Shown: in pieces, positions 44,376-53,924 of the stretch
Layout of the letters: each line of letters begins with the position of its first letter
Numbering within the stretch: the first letter of the stretch is position 1
Assembly (NCBI GenBank): GCA_027493445.1
Contig: JAOSKU010000001.1
Location: 558,001-622,000, forward strand
Origin: Thermoleophilia bacterium
Lineage (GTDB): Bacteria; Actinomycetota; Thermoleophilia; RBG-16-64-13
Reading direction: 5' to 3'
DNA length: 64,000 nt
Program-made: the position numbers and the translations under genes
The notes under the pieces: model-generated
The model's input: the letters and a program-made list of their open reading frames with translations, nothing else
Database searches by the model: none
What the model was told of the DNA's origin: nothing

Positions 44376-45670
44376 ACGAAATCTGGAACCGCGAGTACGA
44401 GACCATGAGCCGCGAGGAGCTTCGCGAGCTGCAGTACAAGCGGCTCCAGATGAGCCTGCGCTGGGCGTACGACAACGTCCCTTTCTACCGCGAGCGGTGG
44501 GAGCGGGAAAGGGTGAAGCCCCAGGACGTGAAGTCCCTCGACGATCTGTGGAAGATTCCCTTCACGACGAAGAGCGACTTTCGCAGCGCCTATCCCTACG
44601 GGCTCTTTGCGGTTCCTCTGGAACGCGTGGTCCGGATCCACTCCTCTACCGGCACGACGTCCCGGCCGGTGGTGGTGGGCTACACGCGCGGCGATCTGAA
44701 CACCTGGGCCGAGCTCTGCGCGCGCGTCGTGACCGCCGGCGGGGCTCGCCCGCAGGACGTCGCGCAGGTGGCTTTCGGCTATGGTCTCCAGACCGGGGCC
44801 TTCGGGATGCACGCCGGGCTGGAGCGCATCGGCGCCAGCGTCATCCCCGCCTCGACGGGAAACACCCGCCGCCAGCTCACAATCATGCGCGACTACAAAT
44901 CGACCGTGCTGGTCTGCACACCTTCGTACGCCATGTACATCGCCGAGGCGGCCGGGGACCTGGGGTTCGACCTTGACGACCTCAGTCTGAGGATTGGGCT
45001 CTTCGGGGCGGAGGCCTGGACCAACAAGGTTCGCGAAGAGCTGGAGAAGCGCCTCGACATCAGCGCCTCCGACAACTACGGACTCTCCGAGCTGATGGGG
45101 CCGGGCATGTCGGGGGAGTGCATCATGAAGGACGGGCTGCACATCAACGAGGACCATTTTCTGGTCGAGGTGGTCGACCCGGCTACAGGCGAGGGCGTGC
45201 CCGAGGGGAAGGAGGGCGAGCTGGTCTTCACGAGCCTCACCAACGAGGCGCTCCCGGTCGCGCGCTTCCGCACGGGCGACCTGAGCAGCGTGAGCTACCG
45301 GCCTTGCGCCTGCGGTCGCACCTTCGCCCGCCACGCCAAGGTCTACGCTCGGACCGACGACATGATCGTCGTGCGGGGCACGAACGTATTCCCCTCCCAG
45401 GTGGAAGAGGTACTCATGGAGATCGAGGGGGTCGAACCCCACTTCCAGGTGATCCTCGACCGCAAGGGGGCGCTCGACGAGATGGTCGTGCAGATCGAGG
45501 TGGAGCCCTCTTTCTTCCCCGACGCGATGCGGAGGCTGGTCGAGTTCGAGCGACATGTAGAGGATCGGTTGCAGGAGGAGCTCGGGGTCAGGGCGCGGGT
45601 CAAGCTGGTCGAGCCGAAGACTGTCCCCCGCCATACCGGCAAGGCCCGCCGAGTGATCGACCGCAGGTAG
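44372..45670 (+). CDS. paaK: Phenylacetate-CoA ligase family enzyme
   Basis: AMP-forming acyl-CoA ligase of 432 residues. The ATP loop SSTGTTSRPVVVGYT, the GAEAW and DNYGLSELMGPG motifs, and RTDDMIVVRGTNVFPSQVE at the C-terminal hinge are characteristic of PaaK. Forms the CoA thioester of phenylacetate or a related aryl acid. Translationally linked to the liv importer. True substrate could be phenylacetate, indoleacetate or another carboxylate. Confidence 0.88.
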   Translation: MNEIWNREYETMSREELRELQYKRLQMSLRWAYDNVPFYRERWERERVKPQDVKSLDDLWKIPFTTKSDFRSAYPYGLFAVPLERVVRIHSSTGTTSRPVVVGYTRGDLNTWAELCARVVTAGGARPQDVAQVAFGYGLQTGAFGMHAGLERIGASVIPASTGNTRRQLTIMRDYKSTVLVCTPSYAMYIAEAAGDLGFDLDDLSLRIGLFGAEAWTNKVREELEKRLDISASDNYGLSELMGPGMSGECIMKDGLHINEDHFLVEVVDPATGEGVPEGKEGELVFTSLTNEALPVARFRTGDLSSVSYRPCACGRTFARHAKVYARTDDMIVVRGTNVFPSQVEEVLMEIEGVEPHFQVILDRKGALDEMVVQIEVEPSFFPDAMRRLVEFERHVEDRLQEELGVRARVKLVEPKTVPRHTGKARRVIDRR

Positions 45671-45679
45671 CCGGCCGGG

Positions 45680-46108
45680 ATGGCGAAGAGGAGGAGGGAC
45701 ACGCCTGTGGAGCTGGACGTGGGGTGCGTGGGAGAGCTGCAAAGGGTGGTGGACGAGAGCATGACTGCCTCGGCCATCGGTTCGGGGCTGGTAGCCGCTC
45801 TGGCCACCCCAGTGATGATCGCCTTGATGGAAGGAGCGGCCGTCGAGGCCGTGCGCCCGTTGCTGGACAGCGAGGGGCTGTCCAGCGTGGGCACCCGGAT
45901 CGATGTCGAGCATTTGGCGCCCACCCCGATTGGGATGCGCGTGATCGCGCATGCTACCTTAGAAGCCGTCGACGGGCGGCGCCTGGTTTTCCGGGTGACT
46001 GTCGAGGACGAAGCCGGTCTCGTGGGAAAGGGTACGCACGAGCGGTTTGTCGTCGATCTCGAGGCTTTCATGAAGAAGCTCGAGGCCCGCGCGCCGCGCC
46101 AAGGCTGA
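45680..46108 (+). CDS. Hotdog-fold thioesterase, FlK-like
   Basis: 142 residues; VDESMTASAIGSGLVAALATP and VGTRIDVEHLAPTPIGM match the FlK-type thioesterase family (fluoroacetyl-CoA thioesterase relatives). Ten bases after paaK. Probably hydrolyses an acyl-CoA, perhaps for overflow or salvage of PaaK products; fluoroacetate resistance is not implied. Confidence 0.8.
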   Translation: MAKRRRDTPVELDVGCVGELQRVVDESMTASAIGSGLVAALATPVMIALMEGAAVEAVRPLLDSEGLSSVGTRIDVEHLAPTPIGMRVIAHATLEAVDGRRLVFRVTVEDEAGLVGKGTHERFVVDLEAFMKKLEARAPRQG

Positions 46109-46121
46109 GACGGAGGGGCAG

Positions 46122-46433
46122 GTGGTATCCAGAGTCAAGACCAATCCCGTCAAGGTGAAGGTTTACACCGACGAGTATGTAGTGAGCGGCCTCGTGCACA
46201 CCAAGCCCGGAGGGTACAAGGAGCGGGTCTCCGACATAGTGAACGACCCGGCCATCCGCTTCTTGGTGCTGACCGAGGCGACCTTCCGCCCGGTCGGAGA
46301 CGACAAGGCTCCCGCGCGGCGGTGCTCCAGCCTGGTGGTCCGCCTCGAGGACATCAAGCTTCTCATCCCCTTTGAGGGCACCGAGGCGGATACGGCGGAG
46401 AAGCCAGGGGCGGGGAGCTCGCAGAACTGGTAG
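46122..46433 (+). CDS. Conserved small protein of unknown function (DUF6812-like)
   Basis: 103 residues beginning [20 protein letters not shown], with [19 protein letters not shown], and [15 protein letters not shown]. No signal or membrane helix. It looks like a small beta-rich domain seen in DUF6812-type proteins; that assignment is from memory of the pattern. GTG after GGAGGGGCAG. It ends the liv-paaK cluster. Confidence 0.68.
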   Translation: MVSRVKTNPVKVKVYTDEYVVSGLVHTKPGGYKERVSDIVNDPAIRFLVLTEATFRPVGDDKAPARRCSSLVVRLEDIKLLIPFEGTEADTAEKPGAGSSQNW

Positions 46434-46543
46434 CGTCGCCCGGTCAAGCCGGCCGCGGGCTGCCGGATGAGGGCGTGGGTGCTGAAACGATCGTTCAAGC
46501 GGAGCCGGCGGCATCAGACGGTACGCCGGCATGGAGGACGACA

Positions 46544-47755
46544 TTGGAAGACCACGATTTCCTGTTCACCTCGGAGTCGGTCAGCGAGGGGCATCCCGAC
46601 AAGCTGGCCGACCAGATCTCGGACGCGGTGCTCGACGCCGTCCTCAAGGATGATCCGATGGGACGGGTGGCCTGCGAGACGCTGGTCACCACCGGGCTCG
46701 TCGTCATCTCGGGAGAGATCACGACCGTCACCTACGTGGACATCCCCAGCATCGCCCGCCGGACCATCGAGCGGGTGGGCTACACGCGAGCAAAATACGG
46801 CTTCGACTTCGAGACCTGCGGAGTGCTGACCTCCATCCACGAGCAGTCGCCCGATATCGCTCAGGGAGTGAACACGGCCTACGAAGCGCGCACCGACCCC
46901 GACGACGAGGACGAGCTCGACCGCCAGGGCGCCGGCGACCAGGGGATGATGTTCGGCTACGCCTGCCGAGATACCCAGGAGCTCATGCCGCTGCCCATCC
47001 ATCTGGCCCATCGGCTCGTGCATCGAGCCGCCGAGGTGCGCAAGGCTGAGGTGCTGCCGTACCTGCGCCCGGACTCGAAGAGCCAGGTAACCGTCCGCTA
47101 CCGCGAGGGCCGCCCGGAGTTCGTCACCGCTGTGGTGCTGTCGAGCCAGCACAAGGACGGCATCGACATCGACACGTTGATGAAGCCGGATCTGATCGAG
47201 CATGTGGTCAAGCCCATCCTGCCCGAGGGGCTTTACGATCCGGAGTTTCGCGAGACCAAGCTCTATGTCAACCCCACGGGCAAGTTCGTCATCGGGGGGC
47301 CGATGGGGGATACCGGCCTGACGGGCCGCAAGATCATCGTCGACACCTACGGGGGCTTTGGCCGCCACGGTGGGGGTTGCTTCTCCGGCAAGGATCCGAC
47401 CAAGGTGGACCGGTCGGCGGCGTACGCCGCCCGCTACGTTGCCAAGAACGTGGTGGCCGCCGAACTGGCGGACCGCTGCGAGGTGCAGGTAGCATACGCT
47501 ATCGGGGTGGCCCACCCGGTGAGTGTGATGGTGGACTGCTTCGGCACGGAGCGCATCTCCACTCTCACCATCCGCGACCTGATCCTGGAGCACTTCGACC
47601 TCAGGCCGGCGGCTATCATCCGCGACCTCGACCTGCGCCGGCCCATCTACGAGAAGACGGCGGCCTACGGGCATTTCGGCCGGGAGGATCACGACTTCAC
47701 ATGGGAGCGCACAGACAAGGCCAGCATCCTGCGCTCCGAAGCCGGCCTCGGCTAG
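46544..47755 (+). CDS. metK: S-adenosylmethionine synthase
   Basis: Makes SAM from methionine and ATP. Motifs GHPDK (about residues 16-20), [21 protein letters not shown] and VDTYGG are present. TTG at 46544, six bases after GGAGG (46533-46537), fits the homology; a GTG at 46475 in the same frame would add 23 non-conserved residues. 403 residues. The genome has several SAM-using enzymes in this window (RimO, MiaB, RsmD). Confidence 0.95.
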   Translation: MEDHDFLFTSESVSEGHPDKLADQISDAVLDAVLKDDPMGRVACETLVTTGLVVISGEITTVTYVDIPSIARRTIERVGYTRAKYGFDFETCGVLTSIHEQSPDIAQGVNTAYEARTDPDDEDELDRQGAGDQGMMFGYACRDTQELMPLPIHLAHRLVHRAAEVRKAEVLPYLRPDSKSQVTVRYREGRPEFVTAVVLSSQHKDGIDIDTLMKPDLIEHVVKPILPEGLYDPEFRETKLYVNPTGKFVIGGPMGDTGLTGRKIIVDTYGGFGRHGGGCFSGKDPTKVDRSAAYAARYVAKNVVAAELADRCEVQVAYAIGVAHPVSVMVDCFGTERISTLTIRDLILEHFDLRPAAIIRDLDLRRPIYEKTAAYGHFGREDHDFTWERTDKASILRSEAGLG

Positions 47756-47798
47756 ACAAGCCACGCCAGACAGGACTGCGGCTCGACCGGCCGGCGGC

Positions 47799-50023
47799 AT
47801 GAAGACGGCTGGTCCCGACATCGTCCAAGTGGTACCCCTCGTGGGTGTGCGCCGGCTGGGGCGTCGGGCGTTCGACTATCGGGTCCCCGCCGAGCAGGCC
47901 GCCCGGCTGGGCGTGGGTTCGGTGGTCTGGGCCCCGTTCGGGCGCCGGGATGTCCGCGGCGTGGTGGTTGACACGTGTCCGACGGGAGAGGTGAGTCTCG
48001 AGAAGGTCCTTCCCCTGCGCCGCGTGACCGATCTGATCGTTCCACAGGAGCTCCTCCGGCTGGCGGACCGCCTTGCAGACGAGTACCTTGCTCCGCTGGG
48101 AGCCTGCCTCCAAGCGGTATCCCCGCCCCTCTCTCCCGGGGAGAAGCACAGTGGCGAAGAGCGCTTCGTTCAATGGGTCTTCCCCGTCGATTCGCCTCTC
48201 ACCAACCTGCCCCTGACCCCGAAGCAGCAGAGGGCCCTGGCGGCCGTGCCCAACGATGGCTGTCCCGTGTCTGGGGTTCTTCACGCTGCCGGGGTCTCAC
48301 GCTCGGTCGTGGAAGCCCTCGTGGCCCGCGGTGTTCTCGCAGTTCGAGAAGGGCCCAGGCAGACCCCGAAACCGGGCGGCTTCTCGCCGGTAGACGGATT
48401 CAGCGCCGGCGGTTCATCGCACCAGGACACCTTGACACTCACGCCTGAGCAGGCGACCGCCGTCGCCCGCCTCGGGCAGGCGCTCTGCTCATCGCGTCCG
48501 GAGCGGGCTCTGATATGGGGGTCACGGGAAGCGGCAAGACCGAGATCTACTTGCGACTGGTGGAACAGGTGCTCGAAGAGGGCGCGGGGGCCATCGTGCT
48601 CGTGCCCGAGATCGCCCTCACCGTCCAGCTACAGAGCCGGATCTACGAGCGCGTTGGTTCGGCGCTAGCCGTGGTGCACTCAGGGCTTCCCCCGGCCAAG
48701 AGAGCCGCGGAGTACGACCGGATCGCCCGGGGTGAGGCCCGCGTCGTGGTGGGCGCTCGTTCGGCCATCCTCGCACCCGTGCGAGATCTGCGGCTGGTGG
48801 TGATGGACGAGGCGCACGAGACCTCGTACAAGCAGGAGGAGGAACCTCGATACGACGCCCGGACCGTCGCCTGGTGGCGAGTGGAGGAAGCGGCCGGCCT
48901 GCTGGTGGAAGGCACGGCCACGCCCCGAATAGAGTCGCTCGTGGGCCGGGCGACACGCATCCGTCTGCGGGAACGCGCCGGAGGAGGGCGGCTGCCGGCG
49001 GTGAGCGTGGTCGACATGCGCAGAGAGGGGGCGAAGGGTGTGCTCTCGCCGCGGGCCCGCCAGGCCCTCGACGAGGTGCTGGGACGGAGTGAACAGGCCA
49101 TCGTCCTGATCAACCGGCGGGGATTCGCCGGCTACCTGCGTTGCGACGTGTGCGCCCAGGTGATCATGTGCCCGCGCTGCGAGGTGTCGCTGACCTACCA
49201 CCGCGATGCGCGCCGCCTGCTTTGCCATCAGTGCGGCTACCAGAGCGGCGTGCCCGGTGTGTGTCCCACTTGCGGACAGGGATCGCTGGGCCGCGGGTCG
49301 CCCGGTACTGAGCGAGTAGTGGACGAGGTGCGCAGGTTGGTGCCTCGCGACCGGCTCTTCCGGCTGGATTCCGACATGATCACCAGCGGGACGCGGGTCC
49401 ACGACCTCCTGGACGCCTTTGCGGAAGCCCGGCCGGGCGTGCTCGTGGGGACGCAGATGGTCGCCAAAGGGCACGACTTCCCCCTGGTCACACTGGTGGT
49501 GGTGGCCGACGCGGATACCGGCCTCTTCGTGCCCGAGTTCAGAGCGGGGGAGAGGACCTTCCAGCTGCTCACGCAGGTGGCCGGCCGGGCGGGGCGAGCG
49601 GACCGGCCGGGCCGGGTGCTGGTACAGACGTGGAATCCCGAGGTGGACTGTATTAGAATGGCGGTCGGCGGTGAGGTCGAGGCCTTCTACCGGCGTGAGC
49701 TCGAGGTGCGAGAACGCCTGGCGTACCCGCCCTACCGCCGTCTGATCCGTGTGGTGTTCGCGTGCCGCGATGAGCATCGCGCCGAGGCGGGGGCCCGGTA
49801 CGTGGCGGAACGGCTTGGCGGTCACGTCGACGACGACGAGCTACGCGGACCGGCCCGGCTTCCGAGCCTGCGCGGTCGGGGTCGCTGGCAGATCCTGCTG
49901 GCCACGCGTGATGAGAACCGGGGCCGGCAGTTGATTGCTCGGGCGCTCGAAAGCCTGCGGGTACCGTACGCCCGGCGAGGGGTTGATGTGATCGTTGACG
50001 TCGACCCCCAATGGTTGGCGTAG
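47799..50023 (+). CDS. priA: Primosomal replication restart helicase PriA (one frame break)
   Basis: 3'-5' helicase that reloads the replisome. The N-terminal DNA-binding domain (VGVRRLGRRAFDYRVP) is in one frame to 48516; then Walker A GVTGSGKTEIY continues one base earlier. Restoring one G in the G5 run 48517-48521 joins them into 741 residues. DEAH box, four zinc knuckle pairs (CDVC, CPRC, CHQC, CPTC) and the C-terminal helicase motifs are intact. Most likely a sequence error in an essential gene, not a split gene. Confidence 0.9.
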
Positions 50024-50027
50024 ATTA

Positions 50028-50074
50028 CGGCCCCAGTGCGTCCGCGGCGGCCGGGGCTTCGTTCCGAAACAGCT
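50028..50074 (-). repeat. Dispersed element, partial copy R8
   Basis: Minus-strand GCTGTTTCGGAACGAAGCCC, then CGGCCGCCGCGGACGCACTGG matches the left half of R2 and R3. It lies just after the priA stop and covers the region upstream of def. Confidence 0.66.
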
Positions 50075-50101
50075 TGCAGGCGAATGGACAGGACCACGAC
50101 G

Positions 50102-50614
50102 ATGGAGAAACCGCCCGTGTCTAGAGATGCGATCAGGGTGTTCGGGGACCCGGTGCTCAAGCAGGAGTCGCGCGAGGTCCGGGAGTTCGGCCACGACCTT
50201 GAATCCCTAACGGCCCGAATGCTCGAGATTATGGAGCGCTCGGAGGGAGTGGGCCTGGCGGCCCCACAGATCGGCATCCAGCGCAAGATCATGGTCTGGA
50301 AACACCCCGAGACCGAGGAGCCGTTCACCCTTATCAACCCCCGGATCATACAGCGTTCGGCGGAGACGGTCACCGCCACCGAGGGCTGCCTATCATTGCC
50401 GGGCCACTCGGTAGAGGTCGTGCGCGCCGAGAGGGTCGTCGTCGAAGCCATGGATCTGCAGGGCAAGCCCGTGACCCTGGAGGCCACCGGCTTTCTGGCC
50501 CGCATCCTGCAACATGAGATCGATCACCTGGAGGGGCACTTGATCCTCGATCGGGCCGACCCCGAGGAGCGCAAGCGGGTCCTCAAGGAGATACGAGAAA
50601 AGCTCGAGCCGTGA
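50102..50614 (+). CDS. def: Peptide deformylase
   Basis: Removes the formyl group from nascent proteins. Motifs GVGLAAPQIG, EGCLSLPG and QHEIDHLEG are intact. 170 residues from ATG 50102; in-frame upstream starts fall in or near repeat R8 and add no homology. Overlaps fmt by four bases; def-fmt is the usual pair. Confidence 0.95.
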   Translation: MEKPPVSRDAIRVFGDPVLKQESREVREFGHDLESLTARMLEIMERSEGVGLAAPQIGIQRKIMVWKHPETEEPFTLINPRIIQRSAETVTATEGCLSLPGHSVEVVRAERVVVEAMDLQGKPVTLEATGFLARILQHEIDHLEGHLILDRADPEERKRVLKEIREKLEP

Positions 50615-51606
50615 AGTTCGCCTTCGCCGGGACCCCGCAGTTCGCCGCTTGGGTCCTGCGCGACCTGGTAGAGGCGGACGCCGCGCCGTGTCTGGTGGTC
50701 TCTCAGCCCGATCGCCCCGCCGGCCGGGGCCGTCATCTGCGGGAACCCGCGGCCATAGCTCAGGCTCGCTCCTCCGGCATCCCCTTCCTGGCAACGGGCG
50801 ACATCAACGAGGTGGAGGTGCGCGGCGCTCTGCGTGAAGCCCGCGCGGAAGCCCTGGTCGTGGCAGCCTTCGGGCAGCTGCTGCGCAGAGACCTGCTCGA
50901 CGCGGTGCCGTGTCTGAACGTGCACGCCTCGCTCCTGCCATCGTATCGGGGAGCCGCCCCCATCGCCCGCGCCCTCATGGCCGGCGAGACCGAGACGGGC
51001 GTGAGCATCATGCGGATGACTCCCGGGCTGGACGAGGGGCCTTGGGCGCTCCAGAAACGCGTTGGCCTGAGCCTGCGAGACGACGCCGCCGATGCAGGGA
51101 GGGTCCTGGCCCTGTTGGGAGCGCTGGCTACCCGGCAGGTACTCGCGGGGCTCGAGGAGGGTACGGTCACCTGGACCGAGCAGGTGGGCCCGGCGACGTA
51201 CGCGGCCAAACTGAGCCGTGCGGACCGAGTACTCGACCTGGACGTTCCCGCCCGCCGGGCCCATGACCAGGTGCGCGCCCTCGCCCCCGACACCGGCGTC
51301 GCGATCGATCTTGGCCTCCACGTGAAGATCTTGAGAACCTGGCCATATCCTCCGGGATGGGTTCCGGACGCTTCGCCAGCCTTCCAGCAGGCTCTGGTCG
51401 GGGTCACTGATCGCCCCTGGCGCGTGGCCGTCGCTAACGGGCGAATCCTCCTGGGATGTGCACGGGGGGCGCTGGAGGTTCTGGTGCTGCAGCCGTCCGG
51501 CAAGCGTCCCATGCGTGCGGCCGAGTTCCTGCGGGGATACGGAAAGCACCTGGAGGACCGTGCCCGCTCTCTACCACATGACCTCGAGGGAGGAGACCGA
51601 CGATGA
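50611..51606 (+). CDS. fmt: Methionyl-tRNA formyltransferase
   Basis: Formylates initiator Met-tRNA. FAGTPQFA at the start, NVHASLLPSYRGAAPIARAL (formyl-donor site) and a C-terminal OB domain. 331 residues, GTG start overlapping def. Followed by rpe with a four-base overlap, as in many actinobacteria. Confidence 0.95.
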   Translation: MKFAFAGTPQFAAWVLRDLVEADAAPCLVVSQPDRPAGRGRHLREPAAIAQARSSGIPFLATGDINEVEVRGALREARAEALVVAAFGQLLRRDLLDAVPCLNVHASLLPSYRGAAPIARALMAGETETGVSIMRMTPGLDEGPWALQKRVGLSLRDDAADAGRVLALLGALATRQVLAGLEEGTVTWTEQVGPATYAAKLSRADRVLDLDVPARRAHDQVRALAPDTGVAIDLGLHVKILRTWPYPPGWVPDASPAFQQALVGVTDRPWRVAVANGRILLGCARGALEVLVLQPSGKRPMRAAEFLRGYGKHLEDRARSLPHDLEGGDRR

Positions 51607-52292
51607 CGGTTTCGGAAGAACTGCTGCGCGCGCCCGTCCTGGCGCCGTCGATCCTGTCCGCTGACTTCGCCCGCTTGGGAGAGGAGATTGACGCTGTGCT
51701 CGCGGCGGGCGTGGAGATGGTGCACGTGGACGTCATGGACGGGCATTTCGTGCCGAACATCACCATTGGTCCCCCAGTGCTCGCCTCGCTGGCTCCCCGG
51801 ATACACGACGCCGGGGCGGCAATCGACGCACACCTCATGGTCAGCCGGCCCGATCAGTATCTGGAGGCCTTCGCGCAGGCCGGGGCGGACGCGGTGAGCG
51901 TGCACGTCGAGGCGTGTGCGCATCTGCACCGTACCCTCACGCGTATCCGTGACCTGGGCATGCGGGCCGGCGTGGCCATCAACCCGGCCACCAGTCTGGC
52001 CGCGCTTGGCGAGGCGGTGCTGTTCGCCGACTACGTTCTGATGATGAGCGTGAACCCGGGGTTCGGGGGACAGACCTTCATCCCGGAGAGTCTGGACAAG
52101 ATCCGCCGCCTGCGGGCCATGATGCCTCCCAGGGTTGCCCTTGAGGTCGACGGGGGAGTGGATCGGGAGAACATCGTGCGGATAAGGGAGGCCGGAGCCA
52201 ACTGGCTCGTGGCTGGGTTTGCGGTGTTCGGCGGCGGGAACGCCCAGGTGCAGGCCGGTGTGCTGCGGGGGCTGGTCACAGAGAGTAGGTAG
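51603..52292 (+). CDS. rpe: Ribulose-phosphate 3-epimerase
   Basis: Interconverts ribulose 5-phosphate and xylulose 5-phosphate. APSILSADFARLGEE, HVDVMDGHFVPNIT, MSVNPGFGGQTF and EVDGG are all present. 229 residues. ATG overlaps the fmt stop. Its TAG is directly followed by dispersed element R9. It supplies ribulose-5-phosphate, the substrate of the next pathway (riboflavin). Confidence 0.96.
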   Translation: MTVSEELLRAPVLAPSILSADFARLGEEIDAVLAAGVEMVHVDVMDGHFVPNITIGPPVLASLAPRIHDAGAAIDAHLMVSRPDQYLEAFAQAGADAVSVHVEACAHLHRTLTRIRDLGMRAGVAINPATSLAALGEAVLFADYVLMMSVNPGFGGQTFIPESLDKIRRLRAMMPPRVALEVDGGVDRENIVRIREAGANWLVAGFAVFGGGNAQVQAGVLRGLVTESR

Positions 52293-52453
52293 GAGCTCGG
52301 CTCGAAACGAAGCCCCGGCCCCCAGGCCGCCCTGGGCGGGGCGATGCGGTGTCCTCGGTCACGTCCGTAGCGCTGCTACGCCCGCTCCCTGCTTTCGTGC
52401 CTCGCCCGCACCCAGCGCACCCTGAGGGCGAAGCTTCATTCCGAACCGAGCTC
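52293..52453. repeat. Dispersed inverted-repeat element, copy R9 (full length)
   Basis: 161 bp with terminal repeats GAGCTCGGCTCGAAACGAAG and, reversed, GAGCTCGGTTCGGAATGAAG (17 of 20 identical). Interior has CCAGGCCGCCCTGGGCGGGG hairpin, GATGCGGTGTCCTCGGTCAC, TAGCGCTGCTACGCCCGCTC and GCGAAGCTTC. Begins on the base after the rpe stop. Confidence 0.8.
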
Positions 52454-52455
52454 GG

Positions 52456-52522
52456 GAGCTCGGCTCGAAACGAAGCCCCGGCCCCCAGGCCGCCCTGGGC
52501 GGTGCGAAGCGGTGTCCTCGGG
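52456..52522 (+). repeat. Dispersed element, tandem partial copy R10
   Basis: Repeats the left 67 bases of R9 almost exactly (GAGCTCGGCTCGAAACGAAG, then GGCCGCCCTGGGCGGTGCGA), starting two bases after R9 ends. The near identity suggests a recent tandem or nested copy. Confidence 0.72.
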
Positions 52523-52554
52523 CCGTCCGACCAGGCGTGGACCGGCAGCCCCGG

Positions 52555-52584
52555 TTGGTCTCCGGACCGGTCGTGTGCTACATT
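52555..52584 (+). promoter_or_regulatory. Promoter of the riboflavin operon
   Basis: TTGGTC (52555-52560), 18-base spacer, TACATT (52579-52584). Would start transcription near 52592, about 20 bases before the FMN aptamer. Confidence 0.55.
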
Positions 52585-52612
52585 TCCCCAGCCTGTTGCA
52601 GAAGCAGAGCAT

Positions 52613-52778
52613 GGTCTTCGGGGTCGGGTGAGATTCCCTACCGGCGGTGACAGCCCGCGAGCCCGCAGAGGGCAGACCAGGTGCGATTCCTGGGCCGACA
52701 GTGACAGTCTGGAAGGGAGAAGACCGCAGTGCGCCTCGGCGTGCCGCCGACCCCTGAAGCCCGCATGGTGGAAGGGGT
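52613..52778 (+). promoter_or_regulatory. FMN riboswitch (RFN element) with RBS-sequestering stem
   Basis: The aptamer (52613-52725) has the RFN core: GGGGTCGGGTGAGATTCCC, ACCGGCGGTGACAGCCCGCG, GTGCGATTCCTGGGCCGACA and AGTCTGGAAGGGAGAAGACC, with P1 GGTCTTC/GAAGACC. Downstream ACCCCT (52750-52755) pairs with AGGGGT (52773-52778), masking the ribD ribosome site. High FMN should close ribD translation. Confidence 0.93.
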
Positions 52779-52787
52779 TCTTCTTCA

Positions 52788-53924
52788 GTGGCGTTGAACG
52801 AGGTCGATCGGCACTTCATGGAGCGGGCGCTGGCCCTGGCCGAACGGGGCCGCGGGCTCACCAGCCCCAACCCGGTGGTGGGGGCGGTGGTGGTGGTCGA
52901 CGGTCGCATCGTTGGCGAGGGCTACCATGCGGCCGCGGGCCAGGACCACGCCGAGATCGTGGCCATGAAGGCTGCCACCGCAGCTGGATTTGGCCAGCGT
53001 CTCCGCGGCTCCACCATGTACGTCACGTTGGAGCCGTGCTGCCATCACGGCCGCACCCCTCCCTGCGCCGACGCATTGATCGCCGCCGGCGTGGGCCGCG
53101 TGGTCGTGGGGGCCGACGACCCCTCGGAGCGGGTGCACGGTCACGGCCTGAAACAGTTGCGCTCGGCCGGCGTCGTGGTCGAAGTGGCCGAAGGCGACCT
53201 CTCCTATCAGGCCCGGCGTCAAAACGACCCGTTCCGCAAGCACGCTACCCAGGGCCTGCCCTTCGTCACGTACAAGTACGCCATGACAATGGATGGCCGG
53301 GTGGCCACCGAGTCGGGCGACTCCAAGTGGATCTCGGGCGAGGCGAGCCGCGTGCGGGTGCATCAGCTCCGGGCACAGTCCGACGCGGTGCTGGTCGGAG
53401 TGGGGACACTGCGCAAGGATGATCCCCGTCTCACGGCTCGCGACGTCCCTCTCCATCGGCAGCCTCTACGCGTTGTGGTGGACTGCCGGCTCGAGGTCCA
53501 ACGCCGAGCCGCGCTGATCCAGTCGGCGTCCGATGGCCCGGTGTTGCTCATTTGTGGCGAGGGCGTGCCCCAGGCCCGCCGCACCGAGGTCAGGGGCTGG
53601 GGCGTCCAGGTGGAAGCAGTCCCTCCGGGGCCAAGCGGGTATCCGGAACCGATGGCTGTGGCCCGGCTGCTCGCGGCCAGGGAGGTGCAAAGCGTCCTTC
53701 TCGAGGGGGGTCCGCGGCTGGCCGCCGCTTGGTGGGATGTTGGGCTGATCGATCGATTGCTCGCGTTCATCGCCCCTGTGGTGGCGGGAGGGGCTGCCTC
53801 TCCGGGACCCCTGCCCTCTCTAGGCTATGCGCACATGGACGCCGCTCTGCGGTTGCTCGATGTGCGCGTGGAACCGAGCGGTAGCGATGTCTTGATGAGT
53901 GGCTTCGTGCGGGAGCCGGTCTGA
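52788..53924 (+). CDS. ribD: Bifunctional pyrimidine deaminase/reductase RibD
   Basis: Catalyses the second and third steps of riboflavin synthesis. N-terminal deaminase: TSPNPVVGAVVV, HAEIVAM, and zinc motif EPCCHHGRTPPC. C-terminal reductase: YAMTMDGRVATESGDSKWIS, and VLLEGGPRLAAAW. 378 residues. GTG at 52788, ten bases after the AAGGGG site that the riboswitch can mask. One-base overlap with ribE. Confidence 0.95.
   Translation: MALNEVDRHFMERALALAERGRGLTSPNPVVGAVVVVDGRIVGEGYHAAAGQDHAEIVAMKAATAAGFGQRLRGSTMYVTLEPCCHHGRTPPCADALIAAGVGRVVVGADDPSERVHGHGLKQLRSAGVVVEVAEGDLSYQARRQNDPFRKHATQGLPFVTYKYAMTMDGRVATESGDSKWISGEASRVRVHQLRAQSDAVLVGVGTLRKDDPRLTARDVPLHRQPLRVVVDCRLEVQRRAALIQSASDGPVLLICGEGVPQARRTEVRGWGVQVEAVPPGPSGYPEPMAVARLLAAREVQSVLLEGGPRLAAAWWDVGLIDRLLAFIAPVVAGGAASPGPLPSLGYAHMDAALRLLDVRVEPSGSDVLMSGFVREPV

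Noticed and set aside
46475..46543. GTG start of metK at 46475
   Set aside because: Adds 23 non-conserved residues; the TTG at 46544 has a better ribosome site and matches the family start.
46122..46543. SAM riboswitch before metK
   Set aside because: No SAM-I/II/IV core elements are visible in the short gap, and most of it is coding or upstream metK frame.
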